Below, in pieces: positions 34,383 through 45,849 of a stretch of DNA of 64,000 nucleotides. The first letter of the stretch is position 1; the number at the start of each line of letters is the position of its first letter. The notes under the pieces were generated by a model. It saw only the letters and a program-made list of their open reading frames with translations. It searched no databases and was not told the DNA's origin. Origin of the DNA: Cephalotus follicularis (Eukaryota > Streptophyta > Magnoliopsida > Oxalidales > Cephalotaceae); NCBI GenBank assembly GCA_001972305.1, contig BDDD01000118.1:394060-458059 (forward strand), written 5' to 3'. The translations under genes and the position numbers were made by a program.

Positions 34383-35113
34383 TGAAATCCATGGCCAAGG
34401 TTGAGGTAGACTGGAAATTAGATTTCTGGAGATTTTACCAAAGGTCCTAGTAATGATCAGATATTTTAGCCATTGAGGTATTATCTAGGGTTGACACATA
34501 TCCTTACCCTAGACCTCAATCAGGGCCAAGCATGACAAGGGATTATAGTACACGTGAACCAACGACATAGAAAGTCTAGGGTTTATGAGGTGTATGGGAA
34601 AATTAATTAGATTAATTTTTTCATTTGTATAATATTAGATATTATTCTAATAGCATTTAAATTGGTCAATGACCATTTAGAATGGTTAAACCAGACCCAG
34701 GGGTATTTTAGTAATTTATGAACACCTCTTATTTTAACCAAGATTTTAAAGGGCCCATGCCTTATAATGATTAGTTCTTTGATATGTTGGACATTTTAAG
34801 TCTTGGTGTCAAATATCGGTTATGTGGATTTTGCATTTTGTGGAAACACATATGTTTGATCTTACTTAACCAATAATCGAAGGGTACATGAGATCACTAA
34901 AAGAGTTAGACTCTTAATGCTTCACTGTCCAGATAAAGCGTCGATGTCTTTTGGAAAGACATCGATGCTTAACGTTTTTACGGACGTCGATGTCTTTTAG
35001 AAAGCATCGATGTGTTTTAGTGCCACATTGCATGAGCGTCGATGTCCTTTGGAAGGCGTTGACGTCTTTCAGCAGAACGTGCAACCTGTACACGAGCTCA
35101 CTTCGTGGGCACG
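34383..35113 (+). mobile_element. Copia C 3' LTR, left piece
   Basis: Matches the 5' LTR from 30107 onward. The junction has an 8-base shared word, TGAAATCC, at 34383-34390 and 30107-30114. A 16-bp-arm hairpin at 34936-34970 has arms AAGCGTCGATGTCTTT and AAAGACATCGATGCTT. The LTR is split by element A after GCACG (35109-35113) and resumes at 49526. Confidence 0.88.
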
Positions 35114-36427
35114 TGTCACACCCCGTTCAGGAGAAACGTAACATTAAAGCGGTAAAGGAAATTAACATAAAGTACAGCTCATGCAAAAACCATAAAACTT
35201 AAAACTTTTCCAAAGTACAACAGTTGCGGAAGCATAACATAACATAAGCTGTAAACTCGTAACGTGCGTCCCATACCGCACGCTACCCCAAATAATTCGA
35301 CATTGTTAATCGCCTATAAACGGAGCGTGAATTACAGTACAAGATTAAAATCTTTCAGAAACAAAACTATAACAACGGTACATCCGAAAACCATAACCAA
35401 CATAGGTTTAATACAAAGCAAGAGAATAAGCAAAAACAAGATCATAACAACTTGCTCTTCATCCATGTCAGTCCAATAGGTCCACTGCATCAATCTGTAA
35501 AGTAGGGGGTTAGCCTTTGTCCTCACTCGGCTAAGTCATAAAAGCAGTTCGGGATTAACATTAAATGCATGTCATGATATGAATGCATAAATGATGCAGT
35601 GTAGGAAAACCAATTCATATATATATATGAGAAATATATATATTTTAACAGTACAGTAAAATAACAGTGGGTACATATATAAGAAAATATATGTATGCAG
35701 GATCAGTACAGTAGTAACCCGGCCAGGGCTACATCAACAAACACAGGAATATCTGTGAAGGACCAACAAGCAGTACAGGACATCCACATAGGACTACAAC
35801 AGGCAGGATGTCCACATAGGACCACAACAGGCAGTATGTGTAGCACCGCCAACTCCTGGCCCCACGCTACACTCCCACTCCGGTCCCTACATCAGGCAAC
35901 CGAGCGAGGCAATAGTACAGTAAGTTACCCAGCCATACTCCTGGCCCCTAGGTCAACCCTCCACTAGTCGACACTGGCAGTCTCTGCCATGCAACTAGTG
36001 GTTCAAGCAAAAACACATAGCGATTCACAGAGCAAACAATGAATTCAAGCAGTAACAGTACAGTAAATAGTAATGATCGATTTGATCCACAACAGGCAGG
36101 TTATTTCCAAAATGTTTCCAAAAGTGACAACATTTGAAATATATATTTTCAATGGAAAATACTTTTAAACAGTTTCAGTAGTGTGAATTGTTTATCAATC
36201 CGTTCGAAAATACGTTATTTAACCAATACATATTTTCATACTCAAAATATCACATTCCGAGTTCATATATGCATTTCTAAGTACCACAACTTTAGAAACC
36301 ATAAACAATTCACAAACAGTATACAATCAGGTAGTAAACAGTACATTTGCAATGCATACAAATGCTCAGATGCATCCTAGCAGGAATCGGGATCGTTTCG
36401 CATTGTTTTAAGCAAGCAGCAGTCCAA

Positions 36428-36700
36428 CCAGTCGACTGGAATCCTCACCAGTCGACTGTTCTGGGTCGCGCAGTATGGGTAGTCGACTGGTTCCTTCTAC
36501 CAGTCGACTATCTATTAGGCAGCCGGCTGTTGTTCTTCAACAGTCGACTGTTCCAGTACTCACACACGAGAAAATTCCCAGATTTCCATCTTCTGGGCAG
36601 TAGGAAGTATGAACAGTTGACTGCTTTCCATAGGCAGTCGACTGGTATCAATGAGTAGTCGACTGCCTTCCTTCGATAGTTGGCTGCTCTGCGAACCAGT
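36428..36700 (-). repeat. CAGTCGACTG palindrome cluster, block 1
   Basis: About ten motifs, including CCAGTCGACTGG, CCAGTCGACTGTT, TAGTCGACTGG, CCAGTCGACTA, CAGCCGGCTG, CAGTCGACTG, CAGTTGACTG, TAGTCGACTG and TAGTTGGCTG. The counterpart block in the 5' LTR is 48165-48405. Confidence 0.9.
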
Positions 36701-37504
36701 GGCATACAAATCGATCTAACCACTCCAACAGTTCATGGTAAGCAGATAAATCAAGCTCAGGGATAGGAATATAATCACAGGTTGTCATATAATCCATATA
36801 ACAACACATTCAACATGTATTTCAACATGCAACCAATTCCATGCTAAGGTTCAACATGTATGAACTTAATCACAATGATTCACAGTAACAAGCATAACAG
36901 CTCCCAAAAACAGTAGCAATTACATCCTAAAACCAGTAGCTACAAGTCACATAACCAGGCATTGCAATTCATGGAACATGCAGTAAATTTAAACTCAAAG
37001 TGACATTACAACTTTCCCCTACCTTTGATTCCAAGTTAGGAATCTGTAAGTCCACCTCTTTTCATTCCAATCGGTGGCTTTTAGAGCTCCCCAGAAGCTC
37101 CAACTCCAAGTCCAGTAGCTCCAAGGATAGCTCTCACCTTGAGCTCCAAGCTTCAACAATGGACAACCACTCTCTTTTCTCTTTTCTTTGTGGTTTTCTC
37201 TCTACTGTCTCTGTGATTCTCAACTCAACAGTACCAGGACGAGAGAGAGTGAGTGGGAGGGTTTTATGCAGAGCTTTTCCTCTCTTTCTTCTTCCCCTCC
37301 TCACATGGCACTAAATGCCATATTCTTCCACTCACATGCAAGCACACACACACAAGGCCAATTTCTCTGCCCCATGAGGTCCTGCATGATTCACAGGTGT
37401 CTCTTCCTTCCATCCTCTCGGCTGCATGAAGCACAGATGGCCTCCCCTTCCACTGTCAGTTATAACATGTGATTCCTGTCACATGCAATAAAAACAGAGC
37501 ATGA

Positions 37505-37660
37505 TCCAGTCGGCTACCTTTCCCTGGCAGTCGGCTGGTCACCTGGAAGTCTGTTGCCAAGTGTCACGACAGTTGGCCAGTCGACTGGTTCATCACACCA
37601 GTCGACTGCCCCCATATGCAGCCATCCAGTCGGCTGGTCCTCCCTACCAGTCGACTGCCC
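37505..37660 (-). repeat. CAGTCGACTG palindrome cluster, block 2
   Basis: CAGTCGGCTA, CAGTCGGCTGG, CAGTTGGCCAGTCGACTGG, CCAGTCGACTGCC, CAGTCGGCTGG, CCAGTCGACTGCC. The counterpart in the 5' LTR is 49224-49375. Confidence 0.9.
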
Positions 37661-37808
37661 CCAGTAAATACCAAGCATTCACACTTCTAAGCACATAAAA
37701 TATTTAAAACAACAACATCTGATTTGGAAACCCATCATTTTATTAATTCCACAAATAAAGTACAATTACATTGTGAAATTTTAATACATGAAAATCTTGG
37801 GCGTTACA

Positions 37809-37821
37809 TCCACCCCCCCTT
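37809..37821 (-). promoter_or_regulatory. Polypurine tract of element A
   Basis: On the minus strand AAGGGGGGGTGGA directly before the 3' LTR, preceded by GAGGACGAAATTCC, a block common to plant chromoviruses. Confidence 0.88.
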
Positions 37822-37852
37822 CAAGGAATTTCGTCCTCGGAATTAAACAAGT

Positions 37853-39810
37853 CTAGAACAAGTGCGGGTAGCGTTCTCGGATGTCCTCCTCACGCTCCCA
37901 AGTCGCTTCATCAGGTCGGTGAAACTGCCATTTAACCTTGACCATGGAAATGGTTCGGTTCCTCAAAGTCTGCGTCTTCCGATCAAGAATCCGCACAGGC
38001 AATTCCTCACAGGATAGATCATCTCGCATNGGATCTGCTGCAATTCAGGATCATGTGGTTGTGCATCTTTGATGTGATGCAGTAACTCAGGTTGTACTCG
38101 CATGTCAGCCAAAAAGATCCCCGGTGCCTGATTAAATGGAGACCACTCTTGGAAGTCTTCCAGCATCTTCCATTGCGACACCATCGCACTGGCATGCATA
38201 GCCTTACGGCTCAAGGCATCCGCGACTACATTCGCCTTCCACAGGTGATACTGTACACTGCAGTCATAAACATTGAAGAACTCTACCCACCTGCGCTGTC
38301 TCATGTTCAGCGTGTCCTGACAAAACAGGTACTTCAAGCTTTTATGATCGGTAAAGATCTCAAACTGCGCCCCATAAAGATAGTGCCTCCACTTCTGAAG
38401 GGCAAAGATGATAGCTGCAAGCTCAAGGTCATGAGTCGGGTAGTTTTCTTCATACCGTTTAAGCTTCCTCGAGGCATATGCAATCACTCTGCCTCGCTGC
38501 ATCAACACACAGCCCAAACCCTTACCCGATGCATCACTGTAGACTACAAAGCCCTCATTACCCTCAGGTAATGCCAAGATAGGAGAGGAAACCAACCGAT
38601 CCTTCAGTTCACGGAAACTGGCTTCACAATCTTCATCCTAGACAAACAAGGTTTTCTTCTGGGTAAGTCTAGTCAAGGGCTCAGCTATCCTTGAAAAATT
38701 CTGGATAAACCTTCTGTAATACCCTGCCAATCCAAGGAAACTGCGCACTTCGGTCACGTTCTTCGGTTGTGGCCAGTCTCGCACCACCTCAGTCTTTGAC
38801 GAATCCACCGTCAAACCTGCTCCAGATACGATGTGATCGAGAAAGATCACATGATCAAGCCAGAACTCACACTTGCCGAACTTGGCATACAACCGATGCT
38901 CTCTGAGGACTTGTAATACCAGTCTCAGATGGTGAGTGTGCTCCTCCTCACTCCTCGAATATACCAGTATATCATCAATGAATGCCATGACAAACTGGCC
39001 AGGTATGGCCGGAATACGTCATTCATCAATGACATAAAAGCTGCCGATGCATTGGTAACACCAAACGTCATTACTAAGAACTCGTAATGACCATACCGTG
39101 TTCGGAAGGCAGTCTTCTCAATGTCTCCTTCCCTTACTCTCAGTTGGTGATAACCCGATCTCAAGTCGAACTTGGAAAACACCCTTGATCCCTGCAACTG
39201 ATCAAACAAATCCTCAATGTGGGGTAAAGGATACTTGTTCTTGATAGTTGCTTTGTTCAACATTCGGTAGTCGACGCAGAGCCTCATCGAGCCATCCTTC
39301 TTCTTAACAAAAGAAACAGGCGCACCCCACAGAGAAACGCTGGGCCTTACAAAACCCTTATCAATCAGGTCTTGTAACTGTAGCTTCAGCTCTCGCAACT
39401 CAGCAGGAGCCATCCGATAAGGTGATTTAGAGATAGGAGTCGTTCCAGGAACAAGATCAATAACGAACTCCATACTCCTCTTCGGTGGCAAGGATCCCAA
39501 GTCATCAGGAAACACATCTGGAAATTCGCACACAACTGGAATTTCTTCCAAGCTCACGCCTTTCTCCTTCCCGCGATCAATCACATAGGTCAGGTATCCC
39601 TCGCATCCCTTCTCTAGGTATCTCGATGCTCGGATAAAAGATATGATCGGCGTCAAGAACCCCTTGTCCCCCTTGAACTAAAAAGTCGTTCCGTCGGGCA
39701 GACAAAAATCCACCGTCTTATGGTAGCAATCCATACGAGCACGGTGCGCTGATAGCCAATCCATTCCCAATATAACATCGAAGTCACGGATAGGCAGCAC
39801 TATCAAATCA
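37853..39810 (-). pseudogene. Tekay-type pol: protease end, RT, RNase H, chromodomain end; integrase missing
   Basis: Minus strand. 39790-39690 gives the protease end LPIRDFDVILGMDWLSAHRA. RT follows with [45 protein letters not shown], and the catalytic FIDDILVYS near 38985; a frameshift lies near 38990-39010. RNase H (38595-38060) shows [30 protein letters not shown] and [11 protein letters not shown]. One stop lies near 38640. At 38030 an N sits where the sequence jumps to LPVRILDRKTQTLRN and EEATWEREEDIRERYPHLF-like residues, the pol C-terminal end after integrase. The stop codon is 37853-37855. The zinc-binding and catalytic parts of integrase are absent. Confidence 0.9.
38030..38030. 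other. Single N, probable collapsed gap
   Basis: One ambiguous base exactly where pol passes from the RNase H-integrase linker to the pol C-terminus. Confidence 0.8.
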
Positions 39811-41025
39811 TCCTTCCCACAAAATCAATTCCAAAATCAACAATCACCTGGATTGTTGAACCAAAGGGAAGATACGTCTAGGATTTCATCGTTAGAAAAG
39901 AATATAGAGCTTCTTATGAGCACTATGATGACTAGTCAGCATAACCTAGAAAAACAAATCTCTCAGCTAGCATCTGCGGTGCATACAAGAGAAAAAGGGA
40001 AGATGCCTTCCCAACCCGAACCGAATACTAGGATGAATATGATTCAGCCCGATCGTATCCAACCACAATCTAATCTGCAATGCTCATCTTCTTCCGGACC
40101 TTCCGACCAAGCATTCGCCTTGCGAAGTGGAAGTGAGTACCAACCAGTGGATCAAACAGAAAATTCGAGTGAGGAGTTGGTTGAGTCATTTGTGCATGAC
40201 AAAGCAAAAGAACAGTTGGTTGACTCCTTTGCGCAACCAACAAATTTGAATGTGCAAGAAGAAGTAAGGGAAGAGAAATAAAAAGAGGAAAAGGAACAAT
40301 TAATGGAAATACCCAAGCGTTCATTTGATCCCCCAGTTACTTTTCCAAAGAGATTAGATAAGAAAGCCCCTGCAATGGAAAAGATCATTAATACATTTAA
40401 ACAAGTTCAAATCAATATCCCATTGCTTGAAGCTATCGAGCAAGTGCCCTCTTACGCAAAAGTCCTTAAAGATTTATGCACGAAAAAGAGGATCCTTCAA
40501 ACTCCGAAAAAGGCTTTCTTGGCAGCCAACATCACTGCGATCATTTCGCAACCAAAGATTCCAAAATACAAGGATCCTGGCTGCCCAACAATCTCTTGTG
40601 TTATTGGCAACACCAAAATCGATCATGCCTTGCTCGATTTAGGAGCGAGTGTGAATTTGTTGCCTTCGTCAGTTTTTGAGCAACTAGGTTTAGGAGACTT
40701 GTGCCCGACCACCATGACCTTGCAATTAGCTGATAGGTCGGTAAAAGTACCAAAAGGAAATATTGAGGATGTTTTGATAAAGGTTGGTGAAGTTTTCTTT
40801 CCTGTCGACTTTGTCGTATTAGATACCCAACCTGTTGTGAACATAAAAGACCAAATCCCAGTTATCCTTGGTAGACCATTCTTGGCCATGAGTAATGCAT
40901 TGATCAATTGCCGAAATGGTCCCATGAAGTTGAGTTTTGGAAAGTCGTCGATGGACTTTAACATTTTTTGTTTGGGAAAGCATCAATCTGACTTTGATGA
41001 TGTCTACGTGATTATCGGTGTAGAG
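39811..41025 (+). pseudogene. Athila-lineage gag C-end and protease fragment
   Basis: Plus strand, opposite to its host. The frame from about 39853 reads SLEKNIELLMSTMMTSQHNL then EKQISQLASAVHTREKG, the coiled C-terminal part of Athila gag. One stop falls at 40279-40281. Then come DPPVTFPKRLDKKAPAMEK, VNI/INIPLLEAIEQVPSYAKVL, the protease core IGNTKIDHALLDLGASVNLL (DLGAS in place of D-S/T-G), MTLQLADRSVKVPKGNIEDV and PVILGRPFLAMSNALINC. These match the Athila gag-protease border. No LTR or primer site is attached, so this is a fragment. It is flanked by two copies of about 145 bases of Tekay-type protease sequence (39655-39800 and 41030-41177). Confidence 0.88.
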
Positions 41026-41460
41026 AATCCCTTGTCTCCCTTGAACTGAAAAGTCGTTCCGTCGGCAGACAAAAATCCACAGTCTTGTGGTAGCAATCCA
41101 TACGAGCACGGTGCGCCGATAGCCAATCCATCCCCAATATTACATCGAAGTCACGGATAGGCAGTACAATCAGATCTGCATATAGAGGAATGCCTGCCAT
41201 GGACATCTCACAACTCCTATATACCGAGTGAGTATACATAGAAGTCCCAGTCGGTGTACTCACATCAAGTATATAAGACAAGCAGTCAGGGGTAACGTCT
41301 AAACAAGATGCAAAACGTGCAGATATAAATGAATATGATGCACCTGAATCCATCAGTACTCTAGCAGAATAACCATATACATACAGAGTACCTCCAACAA
41401 CAGAAGTTGACTCTGGAACCTCAGTCTGAGCAAGTACAAAAACTCTACCTTTTGCGATGC
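41026..41460 (-). pseudogene. Element B protease
   Basis: Minus strand: LMDSGASYSFISARFASCLD with the catalytic DSGAS, then YSCEMSMAGIPLYADLIV-like residues and LPIRDFDVILGMDWLSAHRA. It is the retropepsin-like protease of a Tekay-type element. It ends where the Athila fragment begins. Its last 145 bases are repeated, about 7 per cent different by eye, at 39655-39800. Confidence 0.85.
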
Positions 41461-42599
41461 CCTTGCCGGTGTCCCTTCGCTGTGAAGGCCCCGCTGCTGC
41501 TAGCTGGCCCGGTAGGTGCTGCAGTCTGATTCTTCGGGCAATCCTTCACCGAATGACCAGACGCTCCACACCTGAAACATAGCCCGTTCATCCTCCAACA
41601 ATCCTTCTACAAGTGGCCCTTCCGACCACAGTGATAACAAGTCCCGGTTCCCGTATTACTCCCCTGACTAGGAGTCCCCAGCGTGGCAGTCTGCTTGAAT
41701 CTGTTCTTCGTTGACTTATTCGGAGAACCACTATTTTGCCACCTCGAAGAAGCTGGTCTCGTCGGGTTCTGTTTCTGGGACTGTGCTGGTCTCAATTGAG
41801 TACGAGACTGTTCTATCCTTCTATCATTTGCATCAGCTTCCAGAATTCTAGCTCTCTCAGCAATATCTACAAAAGATGTTAGCTGCAACAGTAACAACTT
41901 AGATCGAATATCTGGACGAAGGCCTTTCAGGAACCTTCGGATCTTTCTGGACTCACCCTCTACGAGATAGGGCGTGTGCCGAGCTAACTCCACAAAATGG
42001 GTCTGGTATTGAGCTACCGTCATATTACCTTGACGTAACTCCATCAATTCTATCTCTCTCCTGTCTCGCTCCATCTGTGGAACATAAGCTGCTGAGAACT
42101 CTGATTGAAATCGGTCCCAAGTTCTGTCCAGATCTAGAGATTCCCACTTTGCTTCAACCATTTCCCACCAATGAGTAGCTTCACCCCATAGGCGGTACAC
42201 AGCAAAGGTAATCTTTTGCTCATCGGTACACCTCAAGGCGTCAAATATCCTCTCCATGTCTCTCATCCATCGCTCAGCTACATTGGCATCCAACTCTCCC
42301 AAGAATGTAGGAGGGTTTTGCCTCATGAACCGTTCCAGGTCTCTGCCAAAATCGCCAACATGGCTGACTTCTGGAACACACTGTCGGGCTTGAGTAGCCT
42401 CGTACATCTGCCTCATTTGTTCCATGTGTGCAGCATTGGCTTGGATCTGCTGTTGGAAAAGATCGGCCATGCGTTCGAAGTTACTCCTCTCATCGTGCAC
42501 CGGAGGAAAATTCACTTCCGGGGCATTCTCGTGAACATGCGGGGCATCGTTTACCTCATCAGCTCTACGCCTTCCACGTCTATCTCTCCTTCGATCCAT
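41461..42599 (-). pseudogene. Element B gag with double zinc knuckle
   Basis: Minus strand, start codon 42597-42599 (MDRRRDRRGRRR). The preceding in-frame ATG near 42629 is less likely because elements A and the 8005 relic also start at MDRRR/MDGRR. The capsid core has DVAERWMRDMERIFDAL-like residues, WGEATHWWEMVEAKWE, EFSAAYVPQMERDRREIELM, LRQGNMTVAQYQTHFVELAR and IRRFLKGLRPDIRSKLL. The C-terminal part is rich in S, Q and P. The first knuckle CYHCGRKGHL is followed by one stop (41607-41609), then KDCWRMNGLCFRCGASGHSV and KDCP, a second knuckle. Only that single stop breaks an otherwise well-kept gag. Confidence 0.9.
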
Positions 42600-42690
42600 T
42601 CTGTTTCCTATATGAAACGACAAAATCATTAGGAAACAATTTACTTAATTTTCCGAGAAACTTATCCCAGCTTTAGCATATATGGAATAT

Positions 42691-42702
42691 GCTCGGATAC
42701 CA
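42691..42702 (-). promoter_or_regulatory. Primer binding site of element B
   Basis: Minus strand TGGTATCCGAGC, three bases from the LTR. It is the initiator tRNA-Met type with one change. Confidence 0.85.
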
Positions 42703-43448
42703 CGTTGTCACACCCTGTTTTCCAAATTGAGACAACATATAAAGTGGTAAGGCAATCAACATAAAATAATCAAGCTCATGCGAAAATACCAACAATTAAA
42801 AACCTTCAATAGCGGAAGCAACAACTTAATTCAGCCGAATCAAACACACATCACGCATCCCATACTACGTGATGCCCAACAAGTTTATAAATAATCCCAA
42901 AACATGACTGTTGACCGCCCAAAATGGAGCGTGAAAAAGATACAATACAGATAGCAAATATCCAATGTTACAAAATATGAGTAACCATGATCATTGTTCA
43001 ATAACCAAGAACATAAACAAGAAGATAACAAGTCTTCTCTTTAAGTCTCCGTGCATTCTCCATGTCAAGACCACTCCATCAATCTGTTACAGTAGGGGTT
43101 AGCCTTTGTCCTCACTCGGCTAAGTGAATAAACCCATAAAATACAGTTCGAGTCATATGATAATGGGTATCATGAATGAATGCACTATGATGAGCCATGA
43201 CATGCAATTTTCATAGTAAAAATACCTCTGTATATACACATAAAAATATATGCATGCTCACAGTACAAGTATAACTCATAAGTTATATCACACAGGCAGT
43301 AAATATGTTCCCAAAAGGAACCAGACAAACCAGTCGTCATGACCGTCGCCACCTCCTGGCCCCAACGTCATGCACTCTTACTCCATCCCAAACGGTTTTG
43401 GAGCAAGTCCTCAGTAAGTTGTTTAGCATGGCGACTAAACCAACACAG

Positions 43449-43598
43449 GTTATTAGCACAGTGGCTAATAATCAACAGGTTATTAGCACGATGGCTAATA
43501 ATCAACAAGTTATTAGCACGATGGCCAATAATCAACAAGTTATTAGCACGATGGCCAATAATCAACAAGTTATTAGCACGATGGCCAATAATCAACAA
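43449..43598 (+). repeat. 30-bp minisatellite of hairpins, five units
   Basis: Five head-to-tail units of 30 bases, GTTATTAGCACGATGGCTAA plus TAATCAACAA. Each unit can form a stem TTATTAGC/GCTAATAA around a 6-base loop. In the last three units GCTAATAA is GCCAATAA, costing one pair. The open frames here are the repeat translated. Confidence 0.92.
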
Positions 43599-44559
43599 GC
43601 ACAAGCATTTCACAGTACAAGTCAAGCAATTACATATGATTACTTGATCGAATATATTTGAGTAAAATATACTTTTCCGTCCACAGGTTGTAATAAGTCA
43701 TAAGCTTAAAACAATACATTTCTCTTGTCTTTGGAAATACTTCCCCAATCATTTTGAAAAAAATATATATATTCATAATTTATACATTTTTGCAAATTTC
43801 ATTTGGTTTCATAATCGAACCTTTAAAACATTTTTCTGTCATTGGAAATACTTCCCCAATCATTTCAAAAATATATACATTCATATGTGGATAAATATAC
43901 ATTTTCGTACCCAAATGATCATAATAATCATGCAAGCTTTTCAAAATGGTTTAACACTTTCAGGAAGCAACCATAATGCAAATCACAGTAACAATGCAAA
44001 CATATGCTCAGAATGCATCTATGTTTGTTTCTAAAGTCGTTTCGGGTCTAACGGTTCTCATTCGTGCGAAATTCTACTGTCCAGGAGGAAAGACGTCGAT
44101 GTCATTCCTTAAGGCGTCCAGCTCCAAGATCCCTTAGCAACTGCTACCCACGAGCTCAAACCTCAAGCTTCAGGCAAACTCAACAATGGTGGCTCACACT
44201 CACTGTTTTCTTCCCTCTCTTTCTTCTGGTGTTTTTAAAACGAGAGAGATAAGTGGGGAGGAATATCCTTATGCAGAAGGCTTCCTCATAACCTCTTCCT
44301 TTTGTCATTTCACAGGCCACCCCGAGATCTCTCCCACTTCCAGGTTTTATAAATTTCTTTTTATTTTCTAATCTTCCTTTTTGCAGGTTGCATGATAGGG
44401 TGGCACAATTCCTTGCATGTTCCATGTGAGGGTAGGTTTTAGTGCTCATGGTCAGCATACCAAAATGCTCAACACGTCGAATAGCACTTGTAAAGGCGTT
44501 AGGTAAAGCCTCTAAACAATTCCCCTTGCATGTTACTCTGCCAGAGAAAAAGCTAGAAA

Positions 44560-44740
44560 GACGTTCCTACAAAGGCGTCGACGTCTTTCCTTGGACGTCG
44601 ATGTCTTTTCCATTTTTGTAAGAAAGTGTCGATACCTTCTCTAAAGGTCGACGTGTATGCCCGAACATTCACGCGTATCTCAAACCTCAAAGCCGTCGAA
44701 GTCTTTCCAAAAGAAGTCGATGTCATTATTCCAAAACAAT
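44560..44740 (-). repeat. GTCGACGTC cluster in element B LTR
   Basis: GCGTCGACGTCTTTCC, GACGTCGATGTCTTTTCC, GTGTCGATACCTTC, GGTCGACGTG, GCCGTCGAAGTCTTTCC, AAGTCGATGTC. An isolated copy lies at 44089-44104. The motif is the copia C type (ACGTCGATGTCTTT), here in a gypsy LTR. Confidence 0.8.
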
Positions 44741-44898
44741 GCCGTTTCAAGCTTTGACATACACATTCCATTTCCAAAGCCATAAGTAGGGTTTGTGAGT
44801 CATCCTTTGAGTTCAAAAGCTCAACATTCTCATAAAATCAAGTTTAATGATTACATCATAAATCGAAATATTACATCAGGAAAATATCGGGCGTTACA

Positions 44899-45849
44899 GT
44901 AATAGCAACCTCCAGATTTGGCATTACTCCCCTGGCTGGGAGTACCCTGCGAAGCTGTCTGTTGAGTCTTGTTCTTTGACGACTTCTTTGGAGAACCACC
45001 ATCTTGACATTTTGACGATGCTGGTCGGGACTGTGTAGGACTCTGTTTACTCTCTTTTGTGCGAGCTCTCTCAGCCCAGTCCTCACTGGATATCGTCTCC
45101 AACAGTCTAGCTTTCTGAACAACCTCCACAAAAGTCCTCAGATCCATGGCTCTAATTCTTGACCGAAGATCCGGTCGCAACCCTCTCAGGAACCTCCGTA
45201 TTTTATTCACTTCATCAGCTACCAGATAAGGTGAATGTCTGGCCAGCTCCATGAACCTTGCCTGATACTCAGCAACAGTCATCTCTCCCTGTCGTAACTC
45301 TAAGAGCTTAGTCTCTCGTCGCTCTTGCTCAATACCCGAAACATAAGTCTCCAAGAACTCAGTCTGGAATCTGTCCCCAGTGTTGTCCAGTCTCTGTGAT
45401 TCCCATTTTTCTTTAACCATTTCCCACCAATGAGTGGCCTCACCCCATAGGGGGTACACAGCAAACTTTAACTTCTGAGTATCAGTACAGTCCATCACTG
45501 CAAAGATCTTCTCCAGGTCTTGCAGCCATCTCTCAGCAATCGTAGCATCAAGTTCTCCCTTGAAGCTGGGTGGATTCAGCCTCATGAACTTCTCAATATC
45601 TCTACCAAGACCATCCTCTCCCGGGTAGTGGTCGGGAGCTCCGCGTTGCGGTCGAGCCTGCGCGTGATACTGGCGCATCTCCTCCGCATTAGCCCGATTA
45701 AAGGCCATCTGCTGCTGAAAGTAGTATGCGATCCAAGCCATCGGATCTCTGTCATCTTGGGGAAAATTCATCCCTTGCGGAACATTTTCCTCCTCGGGGG
45801 CATTAGCTCCAGCAGTTCTAGCCCTAGCTCGAGTTCTCCTTCGATCCAT
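44899..45849 (-). pseudogene. Element A gag, interrupted in its zinc knuckle
   Basis: Minus strand, start codon 45847-45849 (MDRRRTRARART). The frame stays open through the capsid core: DPMAWIAYYFQQQMAFNRAN, WGEATHWWEMVKEKWES, LELRQGEMTVAEYQARFMEL, IRRFLRGLRPDLRSR. The basic S/Q/K-rich tail ends in GGCYYC at 44899, where element B begins, so the rest of the CCHC knuckle is not joined to it. About 317 residues remain without a stop, so this part may have been intact when B inserted. Confidence 0.9.

Larger units (their letters stand above)
35114..37808 (-). mobile_element. 3' LTR of element A
   Basis: 2695 bp, plus-strand TGTCACACCCCG to GGGCGTTACA. It has two blocks of CAGTCGACTG motifs (36428-36700 and 37505-37660) and a CT-rich leader zone at 37060-37320. 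It is highly similar to 45960-49525. Confidence 0.92.
42706..44898 (-). mobile_element. 5' LTR of element B
   Basis: 2193 bp, plus-strand TGTCACACCCTG to GGGCGTTACA. It is related to but clearly different from the LTRs of A (for example TTTTCCAAATTGAG in place of TTCAGGAGAAACG after the start). It is inserted in gag of A directly after the codons for CYYC of the zinc knuckle; GTAAT (44899-44903) is the expected target duplication. The partner 3' LTR is absent. It contains a hairpin minisatellite (43449-43598) and a GTCGACGTC cluster (44560-44740). Confidence 0.88.

Noticed and set aside
43449..43598. Regular repeats resembling a CRISPR array
   Set aside because: Head-to-tail 30-bp units without unique spacers, inside a plant LTR; it is a minisatellite.
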